Notes: generated from the letters alone by a model not told the origin. Shown: positions 1 to 10,188, numbered from the stretch's first letter. The stretch is 64,000 bases of DNA from Streptomyces sp. Sge12 (GCF_002080455.1 NZ_CP020555.1:7182501-7246500), one strand, 5' to 3'. Numbers and translations are program-made.

Positions 1-189
1 ATCGCCCTCGCCTCCATCTGGCTCTCCGGACCGCTCCTGCTCGGCCTCGGCCCGATCCACATGGTGCTGCTCGCCCTCACCGTCGTGGTCAGCGCCCTCA
101 CCATCGTCCCGGGGCGGGCCACGCTGCTCCAGGGCGGCGTGCACATCGTGCTGCTGGCCGCGTACCTCTTCCTGGCCGTCAGCCCCTAG
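1..189 (+). CDS. Calcium:proton antiporter (ChaA type), C-terminal fragment
   Basis: Only the last 62 residues are in the window and the start lies upstream. The piece is almost wholly hydrophobic, with two membrane segments. It ends in the LQGGVH...FLAVSP pattern that I associate with the last helix of ChaA/CAX-type Ca2+(Na+)/H+ exchangers, which move cations out across the cytoplasmic membrane using the proton gradient. The fragment is too short to fix substrate specificity. The gene is convergent with the acylase gene that ends 42 bp downstream. Confidence 0.65.
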   Translation: MALASIWLSGPLLLGLGPIHMVLLALTVVVSALTIVPGRATLLQGGVHIVLLAAYLFLAVSP

Positions 190-231
190 GGCGCCGGGGC
201 CGGGGCCGGGAAGAGGGACGCGGGGGAGCGG

Positions 232-2685
232 TCACCGCCGTTCGCGCACCGGCACCACCTTCAGCTTCGGGGAGGTGAGGATGTCCCGCTCGCAGTAGCG
301 TGCCGTGACCCAGCGCTCCTCGGAGTACAGCCGGGTCTGATCGGCGTAGTACGGCGAGCCCGGGTTCGAGGACTGGCTGTACGTCAGCAGGGTGCGCGCC
401 ACCGGACAGCGGCTGCCGTCCCAGCCGACCGCCTGGATGTGGCTGGAGCCGTGCGCGACCTCCGGGTAGCCGCCGGCCGCCGCGTTCCACGGGGCCTCGA
501 TCTTGTTCCAGACGCCGAGCGCCTCCGTACCGCCGCCCACCGGCAGCCTGCGGCCGCCCCGGACCACGAACTGGTGCTCGCCCAGCGGGGCGTCCAGCGC
601 GATCCCGGCGGCCTTCAGCTCCGCCACCGCGTCCGCGAGCGCCCGCCCGATGCCGGGCGCGGCCCGGTTGAGCGTACGGGGGGTGCGTACGGGATCGGCC
701 GCCGAGAACGGCACCAGCCACAAGTCCTTGGCGGGGGTCGACGCCGTCAGCCGGCGCCAGAACCGGTCGAAGAGCAGTGCGCCGCGGCTGGCGCTGTCGG
801 TCGTACGGTCCCAGCCCGCCAGCACCCCGCAGGCCGCCGTGACGTCCACCGCACTGCCGTCGCTCGCCGTCGCCGTGCCGCCGGGCAGGGCGGCGCAGGC
901 CTGCGCCGCGTCCGCGGCCGCCAGATCACCGGCCGGAACCCGGTTCGCGAACTGCTGTTTCTGCAGGTCCGCCACGGTCAGCCGGCCCTTCGCGGCCATC
1001 GCGGACACGTCCTCGACGGCGCCGCGCGTCCGCAGCGAGCGCGGGGTGGCGACGGTGCCCCAGATGCGTTCGTACCCGGTCAGCGGCCGGTCGGCATTGG
1101 CCAGCCAGGCACTGTCGTTGGAGTTCTCGGCGTACGGCGCCCCCTGCAGAGTCGGCGCCCTGCCCGGGCCGAACACGCCGGGCTGCACCGCGTCCGGGTC
1201 CGAGCCGATCGCGCAGTCACCGCGGGAACCGTCCAGCACCGCCAGCCCCGACGCCGGATAGGTGGCCCGGCCCAGCGGGGTGGAGCAGCGGGCCGCCAGC
1301 TCGTCGGTGATCCGGGGGAGCACCTGGGTCTGGGTGAAGAGGGTGCCGCCGGCGGAGTCGGCGGCCACGGTGTTCACCCAGGGCAGGCCCTGGGTGCGCT
1401 TCAGCGCGTCCTGGATGCCGGCCACCGAACGGGCTCTGCCCATCGCGAGGGCGGTGTCCGAGCCGCGCAGGTTCGCCGCGTTCGGGTCGTTCAGCGCGTA
1501 CGCCGTCTGCGCGGTCCAGGGCAGGGGCAGGCCCGCGCCGAGGTCGGAGACCACCGGCCCGTAGCGGGTCCACCACTGGGTGCGGGTGACGGGGGCGCCG
1601 CCCGCCACCGGGACGGTGACGGTCCGCCGGGTCATCCTCTCCGGCTTGCCGTCGACCAGGTAGGCGGTCGGATCGGCGGGGTCCAGGGCGAGCTGGTGGA
1701 GGTTGACCGGGGTGCCGGTGGCCACGGTGTGGCTCCAGGCCACCTTGTCGTTGAAGCCGATGTTGACCACGGCCGTGCCGAGGAGGGAGGCGCCCGAGAC
1801 GTTCAGCTCGCCCGGGATGGTCTGCTGGAACTGCCAGAAGCGGCGTCCGCCCTGCCAGGGGTAGTGCGGGTTGCCGAGCAGCAGGCCGCGGCCGTTCGAC
1901 GTGGTGGAGCCGGCGAAGGCCACCGCGTTGGAGCCCATGTCGTACCGGGCGGTGTCGAAGAAGTCGCGCGCGGCCTCGGCGGCGGCCGCCGGATCGGTCG
2001 CCGCGGAGGCCGCGGCGACCGGAGTGCCCGCCGGTCCCGGGATGGCCGCCGCGCCCGGGGGCTGTGCGGTCGTGATGCCGTCGACGCCGCGGCCCTGGCC
2101 GCCGAGGACCGACACCGCGAAGCCGCGGGCCGCCACATCGGCCGTGGTGACCGGGTGGACCCAGCCGGCGCCCTTGCACGCCGGATCGGTGACCTTGTTC
2201 TGGGCCAGCCAGGCGTTGTACCCGGCGGCCCAGCCGCGCATCAGTTCCTTGAGGTCCTCGGTGGGCCCGGCCGGCGCGGGGGTCGCCAGCAGCTTCTCCA
2301 CCGTGCCGGACTCCCGCACCCCCTTGAAGTAGAGGTCGCTGGAGAGGTTCTTCGTGGCCGAGGAGAGCGAGAAGTCGGGCGCCGCGTCCGCCCCGAACCA
2401 GCGCGAACGCTCACCGGCGACGGTCACGAAGCCGTCCGCGAGGACACAGACCTGGTCGGCGGCCTGGGCCCAGCCGGTGCCGAAGCCGAGCTGCGCGTAG
2501 TCGCGGGCGAGGATGTGCGGGATGCCGTTCTCGGTGTACCGGATGACGGCGGACAGCTTGCCGCCGCCGGCCGCTGCCCGGTCGTCGGTCGCTGCCGCGG
2601 CCTGCGGCATCGCGGCCGTCGCGGCGAGCAGAGCGGCGCCGGCGAGGGCGACGCGGCGGAGTGTCGGACGAGTGCTGAGGTGCAA
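232..2685 (-). CDS. Secreted penicillin acylase / AHL-acylase family protein
   Basis: This is an Ntn-hydrolase of about 817 residues that should cleave amide-linked acyl chains (penicillins, acyl-homoserine lactones or lipopeptides) outside the cell. It has a signal peptide (STRPTLRR followed by an Ala/Leu-rich core ending near PQAAAA). The N-terminal motif YTENGIPHI is typical of the family. The self-processing junction DMGSNAVAF contains the catalytic Ser, residue 252 by this start. Length and layout fit the AhlM/aculeacin-acylase branch, in which one chain is cut into alpha and beta subunits. I prefer the TTG at 2685 because GGGAGGA lies just upstream; the frame stays open to a TTG at 2697. 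The gene is monocistronic. Family membership is clear but the substrate is not. Confidence 0.85.
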   Translation of the reverse strand: MHLSTRPTLRRVALAGAALLAATAAMPQAAAATDDRAAAGGGKLSAVIRYTENGIPHILARDYAQLGFGTGWAQAADQVCVLADGFVTVAGERSRWFGADAAPDFSLSSATKNLSSDLYFKGVRESGTVEKLLATPAPAGPTEDLKELMRGWAAGYNAWLAQNKVTDPACKGAGWVHPVTTADVAARGFAVSVLGGQGRGVDGITTAQPPGAAAIPGPAGTPVAAASAATDPAAAAEAARDFFDTARYDMGSNAVAFAGSTTSNGRGLLLGNPHYPWQGGRRFWQFQQTIPGELNVSGASLLGTAVVNIGFNDKVAWSHTVATGTPVNLHQLALDPADPTAYLVDGKPERMTRRTVTVPVAGGAPVTRTQWWTRYGPVVSDLGAGLPLPWTAQTAYALNDPNAANLRGSDTALAMGRARSVAGIQDALKRTQGLPWVNTVAADSAGGTLFTQTQVLPRITDELAARCSTPLGRATYPASGLAVLDGSRGDCAIGSDPDAVQPGVFGPGRAPTLQGAPYAENSNDSAWLANADRPLTGYERIWGTVATPRSLRTRGAVEDVSAMAAKGRLTVADLQKQQFANRVPAGDLAAADAAQACAALPGGTATASDGSAVDVTAACGVLAGWDRTTDSASRGALLFDRFWRRLTASTPAKDLWLVPFSAADPVRTPRTLNRAAPGIGRALADAVAELKAAGIALDAPLGEHQFVVRGGRRLPVGGGTEALGVWNKIEAPWNAAAGGYPEVAHGSSHIQAVGWDGSRCPVARTLLTYSQSSNPGSPYYADQTRLYSEERWVTARYCERDILTSPKLKVVPVRERR

Positions 2686-2842
2686 CAGTCCTCCCAAGTG
2701 GCCTGTGGGTGGGGGTGGTTACCCGGTGGACAGGCGGTGCGTCCGTGCCCCCACACTCATGCAGGCGGTCCGATGATCTGTCAACATCCCGTTTGGTATC
2801 CGGTTATTGACCTTGGGCGTGCGGGAGGACGAGGATCGCGCC

Positions 2843-4375
2843 ATGACGGCAGACCGGACGGTGCGGGCAGTGCGAGCGGTACGGGACAACACGGTCGACG
2901 GGCTGGTGCGCGACAGCGCGCGGCGGGTGCCCGACCGCCCCGCCGTCCGCTACCGCGAACGGACCTGGACCTACGCGGAGCTCGACGCGGCCGTCAGCAC
3001 CGGCGCCGCCGTACTGCGGGAGCGGTACGGGCTGGCCGCCGGGGACCGCGTCGCCACCTACGCCCACAACTGCGACGCATACCTCATCGCCTACCTCGCC
3101 TGCGCCCGGGCCGGGCTCACCCACGTCCCGGTCAACCAGAACCTCACCGGCGAGGACCTCGCGTACATCCTGGACGACTCCGCGAGCGCCCTGGTCCTCG
3201 CCGACCCGGACCTGGCCGGCCGGATCCCCGGGGGCAGGCGCGTACGGGCGCTGCGCGACGCCCCCGATTCCTTCCTGGCGGAGCTGGCCGAGCCGCTGCC
3301 CTTCGAGGCCGACCGGGACCCGGACGCGCTGGCGCAGCTCCTCTACACCTCGGGGACCACCGCCCTGCCCAAGGGCGCGATGATGACCCACCGGGCGCTG
3401 GTGCACGAGTACGAGAGTGCGATCGAGGCCCTGGACCTGGACGGGGACGACCGGCCCGTGCACTCGCTGCCGCTCTACCACTCGGCGCAGATGCACGTCT
3501 TCCTGCTCCCGTACCTGGCGGTGGGAGCGCGGAACACCATCGTGGACGCGCCGGTCGCGGAGCGGATCTTCGACCTCGTCGAGGCCGGGGAGGCCGACAG
3601 CCTCTTCGCTCCGCCGACGGTGTGGATCGGCCTGGCCAACCACCCGGACTTCGCGGTGCGTGAGCTGGGCGCCCTGCGGAAGGCGTACTACGGGGCCTCG
3701 ATCATGCCGGTGCCGGTCCTGGAACGACTGCGCGAGCGGCTGCCGGGGCTCGGCTTCTACAACTGCTTCGGCCAGAGCGAGATCGGCCCGCTCGCCACGG
3801 TGCTGGGGCCGGCGGAGCACGAGGGGCGGATGGACTCCTGCGGGCGGCCGGTGCGCCACGTGGAGGCGAAGGTCGTCGACGAGGACGGCAAGGACGTGCC
3901 GGACGGGACGGCCGGCGAGGTGGTCTACCGCTCGCCGCAGCTCTGCCTGGGGTACTGGAACGACGCGGTGGCCACGCAGAAGGCCTTCCGGGACGGCTGG
4001 TTCCGCTCGGGAGACCTGGCCGTGCGCGATGCGCAGGGGTACTACACGGTCGTGGACCGGGTGAAGGACGTCATCAACTCGGGCGGGGTGCTGGTCGCCT
4101 CACGGCAGGTGGAGGACGTGCTCTACACCCATCCGGGCGTGGCCGAGGCCGCAGTGGTGGGGCTGCCCGACGAGCGCTGGATCGAGGCGGTCACGGCGGT
4201 GGTGGTACCGCGCGGGGAGGTGACGGAGGCGGAGCTGATGGCCTTCGCGCGGGAGAAGCTCGCCCACTTCAAGGCCCCGAAGCGGGTGCTCTTCGTGGAC
4301 GCCCTCCCGCGCAATGCCAGCGGCAAGATCCTCAAGCGGGAACTGCGCGACCGCTTCGCGCAGCCCGGCCACTGA
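2843..4375 (+). CDS. Acyl-CoA synthetase (AMP-forming, FadD type)
   Basis: This is a 510-residue ANL-superfamily ligase that activates a carboxylic acid as acyl-AMP and transfers it to CoA in the cytoplasm. The phosphate-binding motif YTSGTTALPKG is near residue 170. The central motif YNCFGQSE follows, then the hinge region YTVVDRVKDVINSGG. The C-terminal catalytic lysine lies in PRNASGKILKREL. The ATG at 2843 is preceded by GAGGA at good spacing; the frame is open from a TTG at 2807 without its own ribosome site. It is transcribed away from the acylase gene. The substrate (fatty, aromatic or sterol-derived acid) cannot be told from sequence. Confidence 0.85.
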   Translation: MTADRTVRAVRAVRDNTVDGLVRDSARRVPDRPAVRYRERTWTYAELDAAVSTGAAVLRERYGLAAGDRVATYAHNCDAYLIAYLACARAGLTHVPVNQNLTGEDLAYILDDSASALVLADPDLAGRIPGGRRVRALRDAPDSFLAELAEPLPFEADRDPDALAQLLYTSGTTALPKGAMMTHRALVHEYESAIEALDLDGDDRPVHSLPLYHSAQMHVFLLPYLAVGARNTIVDAPVAERIFDLVEAGEADSLFAPPTVWIGLANHPDFAVRELGALRKAYYGASIMPVPVLERLRERLPGLGFYNCFGQSEIGPLATVLGPAEHEGRMDSCGRPVRHVEAKVVDEDGKDVPDGTAGEVVYRSPQLCLGYWNDAVATQKAFRDGWFRSGDLAVRDAQGYYTVVDRVKDVINSGGVLVASRQVEDVLYTHPGVAEAAVVGLPDERWIEAVTAVVVPRGEVTEAELMAFAREKLAHFKAPKRVLFVDALPRNASGKILKRELRDRFAQPGH

Positions 4376-4463
4376 CGTCCGCACGTCCCGCGCCAACCGC
4401 CGGCCGCGGGAGCCGCCATTCGGGGGAGGTTCGTTCGGGGAAGCGTCCGGCCGGGGTGAGCGT

Positions 4464-4488
4464 CCGGCCGGGGGCTCCCGCCGGCCGG
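4464..4488. terminator. Likely bidirectional terminator between convergent genes
   Basis: An imperfect GC-rich inverted repeat (CCGGCCGG on both sides of a short CTC-centred loop) sits immediately after the yihY-type stop and downstream of the CoA-ligase gene. It is placed where two convergent transcripts should end. No U-run is visible, as is usual in Streptomyces. Confidence 0.4.
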
Positions 4489-5334
4489 TTACCAAGGGTG
4501 GGCGGCGGGGTCCTCGGGAGGGTAGACCCCGCTGCGCCGCAGCCGCCGCAGGGTGAGGTGCTCGTGCACGAGCCGGCCGACGAGCGCCCCGCCGTAGACG
4601 ACGAAGCCGACGCCGACCAGCCAGGACTGGACGACGAGCAGGGTGCCGAAGGGCCCGTAGATCACCGCGTTGGACGCGATCAGCGGGGAGAACACCAGCT
4701 GCGAGAAGACCCGCAGCCCCAGCAGCCCGAGGCTGGTCGCCACGGCTCCCGGCACCAGGGCGCGCCAGCGGACCCGGCCGCCGAGCAGCAGGCGCTGCGA
4801 GCCGACGAAGAACAGGCAGGTGCCGAGGAGGTCGCCCAGGGTGCCGAGGATCGTGCCGATGACGTGGTGCGAGGGGGCGGGGATCCCCACGAGCAGGGCG
4901 AGGTAGCAGACCAGCAGGGCGAGCCAGACGACGTGCCGCCACATGGTGTGCCAGCGCATGGTCGGCAGGTCCCAGACCTTCTCGTAGCCGGTCTGGACGG
5001 CCGACCCGAAGGTCAGGCCGAACACCGCGAGTGCGGCCAGACCGAAGGCGGTGGTCCGCTCCAGCGCCAGGTCCGCCGCGCCGAACAGCATCTCGACCCG
5101 GACCCGCGAGGCCTCCGTCACCCCGAGGGCCTGGCCGAGCCACCGGCCGAAGCCCGAGCCGCTCCCGGGCGCCGCGGCCGCGACCACCACCAGCAGCGGC
5201 ACCAGGGTGAGGAACCCGAGGGCCGCGAAGCCCATCGCCCGGTGCATGAGCTCCATCTCCCGGCCACGGCTCCAGGCCAGCCCCACCTGGGAGCCCTGGA
5301 GCCGGTCGTGGAGCTGCCGGAGGGTGGAGATCAC
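4489..5334 (-). CDS. YihY/BrkB family inner-membrane protein
   Basis: This is a 281-residue polytopic membrane protein with about six hydrophobic segments. The first is near residues 35-58 (GFLTLVPLLVVVAAAAPG). It belongs to the YihY/UPF0761 family, once mislabelled ribonuclease BN; the biochemical role is unsettled. The C-terminal tail is charged and Pro-rich, and length is normal for the family. The start at 5334 is the first ATG after the upstream stop. It lies alone between a convergent CoA ligase and the PaaK gene. Confidence 0.8.
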   Translation of the reverse strand: MISTLRQLHDRLQGSQVGLAWSRGREMELMHRAMGFAALGFLTLVPLLVVVAAAAPGSGSGFGRWLGQALGVTEASRVRVEMLFGAADLALERTTAFGLAALAVFGLTFGSAVQTGYEKVWDLPTMRWHTMWRHVVWLALLVCYLALLVGIPAPSHHVIGTILGTLGDLLGTCLFFVGSQRLLLGGRVRWRALVPGAVATSLGLLGLRVFSQLVFSPLIASNAVIYGPFGTLLVVQSWLVGVGFVVYGGALVGRLVHEHLTLRRLRRSGVYPPEDPAAHPW

Positions 5335-5448
5335 ACCTCATGCCCTACCCGCCGGCACCGGCCCGCTCCCGGGACCCGCCCTCAAATGGGCCCGAAGGGG
5401 TGGTTTCAGCCGCCCGGACAGGGCCCGGGCCGGTCATGGCCGGGTGCC

Positions 5449-6750
<1,302 letters not shown>

Positions 6751-6771
6751 TGCCGTCACCTCACCAAGAGA

Positions 6772-6789
6772 ACCGACCGATCATTCGGT
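6772..6789. promoter_or_regulatory. Candidate TetR-type operator upstream of paaK
   Basis: ACCGACCGATCATTCGGT is an imperfect palindrome, with 7 of 9 positions paired around the centre. It lies 21 nt upstream of the preferred paaK ATG. The ACCGA...TCGGT half-sites resemble those bound by TetR-family repressors of CoA-ester catabolism. No regulator gene is adjacent, so the assignment is inferred. Confidence 0.45.
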
Positions 6790-6924
6790 AGATTGCCAGG
6801 GACCGGCAGGTGAAAGCAATGACTCGAACGAGTGATCGCCTTTTGTGTCGCCCGGTGGGTCCTCAAGATCGGCGGGATGGCAGACTGGTCGGCCGTACCG
6901 CGAACCGGGAGGACCGACATCATC

Positions 6925-7446
6925 GTGCGACGGAGGCGGGCGCGCACTGCCCCGGCATCCCTGGCCGTGGCCGTACTGACGGCCGCGACCGCGACGGCCT
7001 GCGCGTTCCCGCTGCGGGACCTCGGCCCCCTGCCCCCGCGGTACTCGGGTCCACCGCTGTCCGCCGACACGGTGGTGTCGGAGATGACGTCGGTTCTGGC
7101 GGCGGAGGGCATCACGGTGCAGCGGGAACCGTCCGCGGTCCTGGGCCGGTGTTCCGAACGGCTCTCGGGACGTCACGCGCCGCAGACGGTGGAGGCCGCC
7201 GTGAAGGCCGCCGTCGCGCGGGCCCGTTCCGAGCACGGCTGGCAGGACGGTCCCGACGTGGCCGGAGAGAAGCTGACCCTGACGAAGGGCAACTGGACGG
7301 TCCTGGCCGGCTTTGCGGCCGAGGTGCCGGCGGGCGGGCAGGCGCCGGTCATCATCTCGCTGACGTGCGTGGACGGCGAGGCCACCCCCACCGCCCCCAC
7401 GGCACCCTCCGCCCCGGCCCTCGCGCCCGCGCCCACCTCGACCTGA
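6925..7446 (+). CDS. Predicted lipoprotein of unknown function
   Basis: This 173-residue protein starts at a GTG preceded by GGGAGGA about 10 nt upstream; the frame remains open upstream to 6832 without a ribosome site. The N-terminus is Arg-rich (VRRRRAR), followed by a hydrophobic Ala/Val stretch ending at a cysteine near residue 25 (TATACAF), which suggests lipid anchoring. The lipobox is weak. The remainder is hydrophilic with two further cysteines (LGRC and LTC) and an Ala/Pro/Thr-rich tail. I do not recognise a domain. It is divergent from paaK and convergent with the FadD19-like gene. Confidence 0.7.
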   Translation: MRRRRARTAPASLAVAVLTAATATACAFPLRDLGPLPPRYSGPPLSADTVVSEMTSVLAAEGITVQREPSAVLGRCSERLSGRHAPQTVEAAVKAAVARARSEHGWQDGPDVAGEKLTLTKGNWTVLAGFAAEVPAGGQAPVIISLTCVDGEATPTAPTAPSAPALAPAPTST

Positions 7447-7471
7447 CGTGCGGAACGCGCCGCTGCGCGCG

Positions 7472-7504
7472 GGCCGGGCCCGACAGGATCCGGAAGAGAC
7501 GGCC
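7472..7504 (-). repeat. Half-copy of the CGTCTCTTTCGGATCTTG dispersed repeat
   Basis: Read on the minus strand, this segment begins at the stop codon of the FadD19-like gene and runs CGTCTCTTCCGGATCCTG. It closely resembles the 22-bp arms at 13845-13889 and 47781-47936. Only one arm is present here. It directly follows a TAG stop, as another copy does, and may serve as a 3' end signal. Confidence 0.6.
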
Positions 7505-9132
7505 TAGAGGGCGTCCGCCTCCGTCGCGACCGCCTTCGCCCACCGGTAGTCCGCCTTGCCGCTCGGGGAGCGCTGGATCGCGGGTGCGATCACCAGCTGG
7601 CGCGGGATCTTGTACCCCGCCAGCCTGGTGCGGCAATGGCTCTGGATCTGCTCCAGGGACGGCGCCGGGGCGCCCTTCCGGACTTGGACCACCGCGGCCA
7701 CGTGGCTGCCCCAGGTCGGGTCCGCGACCCCGGCGACCAGGGCGTCGTACACGTCGGGGTGGGACTTCAGCGCCTGCTCCACCTCCTCCGGATACACCTT
7801 CTCGCCGCCCGTGTTGATGCACTGCGAGCCGCGTCCGAGCACCGTGACGATGCCCTCCTCGTCCACGGTCGCCATGTCGCCGAGGAGCACCCAGCGCTCC
7901 GCGCCCTTCTGGAAGAAGGTCTCGGCGGTCTTGGCCGCGTCGTTGTAGTAGCCGAGCGGGACGTGCCCGCGCTGTGCGAGGCGTCCCGGTACGCCCACCC
8001 CCACCGGCTCGTGCGTCACCGGGTCCACCACCTGCGTACGGTCGTTGACCTCGAGCCGGAAGCCCTTGTCCGGGCCGGAATCGTCCGTGGCCCGCCCGTT
8101 GGACCCGGACTCGGACGACCCGAAGTTGTTCAGCAGCAGTACGTTCGGCACCAGCCGCTGGAACTCGGCGCGCACCGTCTCCGACATGATCGCCCCGGAC
8201 GAGGACACGCTGAACAGCGAGGACAGGTCGGTGCCCTTGAGCGGCCCGTTCAGGGCGTCGATCAGCGGCCGCAGCATCGCGTCGCCGACCAGCGACACGC
8301 TGGAGACCTTCTCCTTCTCGATGGTGCGGAGCACTTCCTCGGGCGCGTACTTGCGGTGGATGACCACCCGCTGGCCGTAGTTGAAGGCGATGAACGAGGT
8401 CAGCGTCGACGTGCCGTGCATCAGCGGGGGAGCCGGGAAGAAGGTGAGCCCGGCGCCGCGCGCGCGGACCCGCTCGGCCAGCTCCTCCGGCCGCTTCACC
8501 GGCTCGCCCGACGGCTCGCCGCCGAAGAGCCCGGCGAAGAAGAGGTCCTCGGCCCGCCACATGACGCCCTTGGGCATGCCCGTCGTGCCGCCGGTGTAGA
8601 TGATGAACAGGTCGTCGGGGCTGCGCGGCGGGAAGCCCCGGCCGGGAGAGCCCGCCGCCTCGGCCTCCGCGTACGGGACGGGTGCGATCGAAGGCTCCGG
8701 GGCGCCCTCGGGGGCCGCGCCGACCCGGATCAGGTGCCGGAGCCGCGTCGTCTGCGGCAGCGCGGCCGCGACCCGTTCGGTGAACTCGCCCTCGAAGACC
8801 AGGGCGGCGAGATCGGCGTCGTTGTAGAGGTAGACCAGCTCCTCCTCCACGTACCGGTAGTTGACGTTCACGGGGACCAGCCGGGCCTTCAGGCACGCCA
8901 GTACGGTCTGCAGGTACTCGATCCCGTTGTAGAGGTGGAGGCCCAGGTGCTCACCGGCCTTCAGCCCGCTGTCCAGCAGGTGGTGCGCGATCCGGTTCGC
9001 CGCCGTGTCGAGCTCCGCGTACGTCAGGCGGCGCTCCGCACCGGTCCCGGGGTGGTCCACGTACACAAGGGCCTCGCGGTCCGGGACCACGTCCACGACC
9101 GACTCGAACAGGTCGGCAAGGTTGTACTCCAC
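7504..9132 (-). CDS. FadD19-like acyl-CoA synthetase (steroid side-chain CoA ligase type)
   Basis: This 542-residue ANL enzyme opens with EYNLADLFESVVDVVPDR, which closely recalls actinobacterial FadD19 (about 548 residues), the ligase that activates C24-branched or C26 steroid side-chain acids. The phosphate loop is IYTGGTTGMPKGVMW. The motif NNFGSSESG and the C-terminal hinge and lysine region (IQRSPSGKADYRWA) are intact. The GTG at 9132 has AGGAGG 5 nt upstream, so an upstream 27-residue extension is unlikely. It is divergent from an EchA19-like crotonase, the same neighbour pair as fadD19/echA19 in mycobacteria. Two palindromes lie in the shared promoter. Assignment to steroid substrates is inferred from similarity and context. 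Confidence 0.8.
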   Translation of the reverse strand: MEYNLADLFESVVDVVPDREALVYVDHPGTGAERRLTYAELDTAANRIAHHLLDSGLKAGEHLGLHLYNGIEYLQTVLACLKARLVPVNVNYRYVEEELVYLYNDADLAALVFEGEFTERVAAALPQTTRLRHLIRVGAAPEGAPEPSIAPVPYAEAEAAGSPGRGFPPRSPDDLFIIYTGGTTGMPKGVMWRAEDLFFAGLFGGEPSGEPVKRPEELAERVRARGAGLTFFPAPPLMHGTSTLTSFIAFNYGQRVVIHRKYAPEEVLRTIEKEKVSSVSLVGDAMLRPLIDALNGPLKGTDLSSLFSVSSSGAIMSETVRAEFQRLVPNVLLLNNFGSSESGSNGRATDDSGPDKGFRLEVNDRTQVVDPVTHEPVGVGVPGRLAQRGHVPLGYYNDAAKTAETFFQKGAERWVLLGDMATVDEEGIVTVLGRGSQCINTGGEKVYPEEVEQALKSHPDVYDALVAGVADPTWGSHVAAVVQVRKGAPAPSLEQIQSHCRTRLAGYKIPRQLVIAPAIQRSPSGKADYRWAKAVATEADAL

Positions 9133-9217
9133 CGTTCCTCCTGACCCCGTGGCTGGTCTGCTCCGGCGGTCATTAGAGCGCCGGAGCCGGTAACTGGGAA
9201 GGGCACCGCCCAAGAAA

Positions 9218-9234
9218 TCTGACTGAGTGTCAGA
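9218..9234. promoter_or_regulatory. 17-bp palindrome shared with the kstD promoter
   Basis: TCTGACTGAGTGTCAGA has perfect 6-bp arms and a 5-nt centre. It lies 86 nt upstream of the FadD19-like start and 65 nt upstream of the crotonase start. Its reverse complement matches the palindrome at 21443-21459 (TCTGATGCTGAGTCAGA) at 14 of 17 positions. This suggests a common repressor for the steroid-type genes. Confidence 0.6.
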
Positions 9235-9261
9235 AAACTATTGAACTGCACCCTCCCCTAC

Positions 9262-9275
9262 TGCAACCTGTTCTA
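9262..9275. promoter_or_regulatory. KstR-like box in the crotonase promoter
   Basis: TGCAACCTGTTCTA fits the published mycobacterial KstR consensus TnnAACnnGTTnnA at every fixed position. It lies 23 nt upstream of the crotonase ATG, in the divergent fadD19/echA19-type promoter region. A 14-mer with eight fixed bases can occur by chance, so placement in a steroid-gene promoter is the main support. Confidence 0.5.
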
Positions 9276-9298
9276 GGTCTTGAGACGGGAGGACGGCA

Positions 9299-10099
9299 AT
9301 GGGTGGGACAGAACACCTGACCGTGGATCGGCACGGCGCCACGCTGGTGCTCACCATGAACAGGCCCGAGGCGAAGAACGCGCTCTCGCTGCCGCTGCTG
9401 GTGGGGCTCTACGACGGCTGGCTGGAGGCGGACGCCGACGACGGGATCCGCTCCGTCGTCCTGACCGGCGCGGGCGGGGACTTCTGCGCCGGAATGGACC
9501 TCAAGGCCCTGGCCGGCAAGGGAATGGCGGGCGACCAGTACCGGGACCGCCTCAAGGCCGACCCCGACCTGCACTGGAAGGCGATGCTGCGCCACCACAG
9601 GCCGCGCAAGCCGGTCATCGCGGCGGTGGAGGGGTACTGCGTGGCGGGCGGTACGGAGATCCTCCAGGGCACCGACATCCGCGTCGCGGCCGAGGGCGCC
9701 ACCTTCGGGCTGTTCGAGGTCAAGCGCGGACTCTTCCCGATCGGCGGCTCCACGGTGCGGCTGCCGCGGCAGATCCCGCGGACGCACGCCCTGGAGATGC
9801 TGCTGACCGGACGCCCCTACTCCGCGGCGGAGGCCGAACGGATCGGGCTGGTCGGGCGGGTGGTGCCGGACGGTACGGCGCTGGCGGCCGCCCTGGAGAT
9901 CGCGGAGCGGATCAACGCGTGCGGGCCGCTGGCGGTGGAGGCGATCAAGGCGTCGGTCTACGAGACGGCGGAGCTGACGGAGCGGGAGGGGCTGGCGTCG
10001 GAACTCCTGCGGGGGTGGCCGATCTTCGACACGGCCGATGCGAAGGAGGGGGCGCGGGCCTTTGCGGAGAAGCGGCCCGCGGTGTATCGGCGCGAGTAG
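9299..10099 (+). CDS. Crotonase / enoyl-CoA hydratase (EchA19-like)
   Basis: This 266-residue crotonase-fold enzyme is expected to hydrate a 2-enoyl-CoA in beta-oxidation. It has the N-terminal motif LTMNRPEAKNALS. The oxyanion-hole segments are GAGGDFCAGMDLKAL and AVEGYCVAGGTEI, and a catalytic-region glutamate lies in FGLFEVKRGLFP. GGGAGGA lies 5 nt upstream of the ATG. The position opposite a FadD19-like ligase matches echA19. Only crotonase family membership is certain; substrate is inferred. Confidence 0.85.
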   Translation: MGGTEHLTVDRHGATLVLTMNRPEAKNALSLPLLVGLYDGWLEADADDGIRSVVLTGAGGDFCAGMDLKALAGKGMAGDQYRDRLKADPDLHWKAMLRHHRPRKPVIAAVEGYCVAGGTEILQGTDIRVAAEGATFGLFEVKRGLFPIGGSTVRLPRQIPRTHALEMLLTGRPYSAAEAERIGLVGRVVPDGTALAAALEIAERINACGPLAVEAIKASVYETAELTEREGLASELLRGWPIFDTADAKEGARAFAEKRPAVYRRE

Positions 10100-10169
10100 C
10101 TCGGGCCGGTCCCGTGCCGGTCCCCTGCGGGGTGCGGTGCCGGGTGCCGTGCCGGGTGCGGCGCCGTTG

Positions 10170-10188
10170 CCGGGGGCGCTGCCCCCGG
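10170..10188. repeat. Streptomyces-type dispersed intergenic hairpin
   Basis: A perfect 8-bp stem (CCGGGGGC and GCCCCCGG) around a GCT loop is followed, at about 10189-10230, by a CCCCGCGCCTCAAACGCCGG-type segment ending in GGGGCTGAA. I recognise this arrangement as a very common intergenic repeat in Streptomyces genomes. It follows the crotonase stop and probably ends that transcript. Confidence 0.6.

Noticed and set aside
439..3663. A 1074-codon plus-strand ORF across the acylase and CoA-ligase genes
   Set aside because: It is antisense to the acylase and out of frame with the ligase, both of which have clear family motifs.
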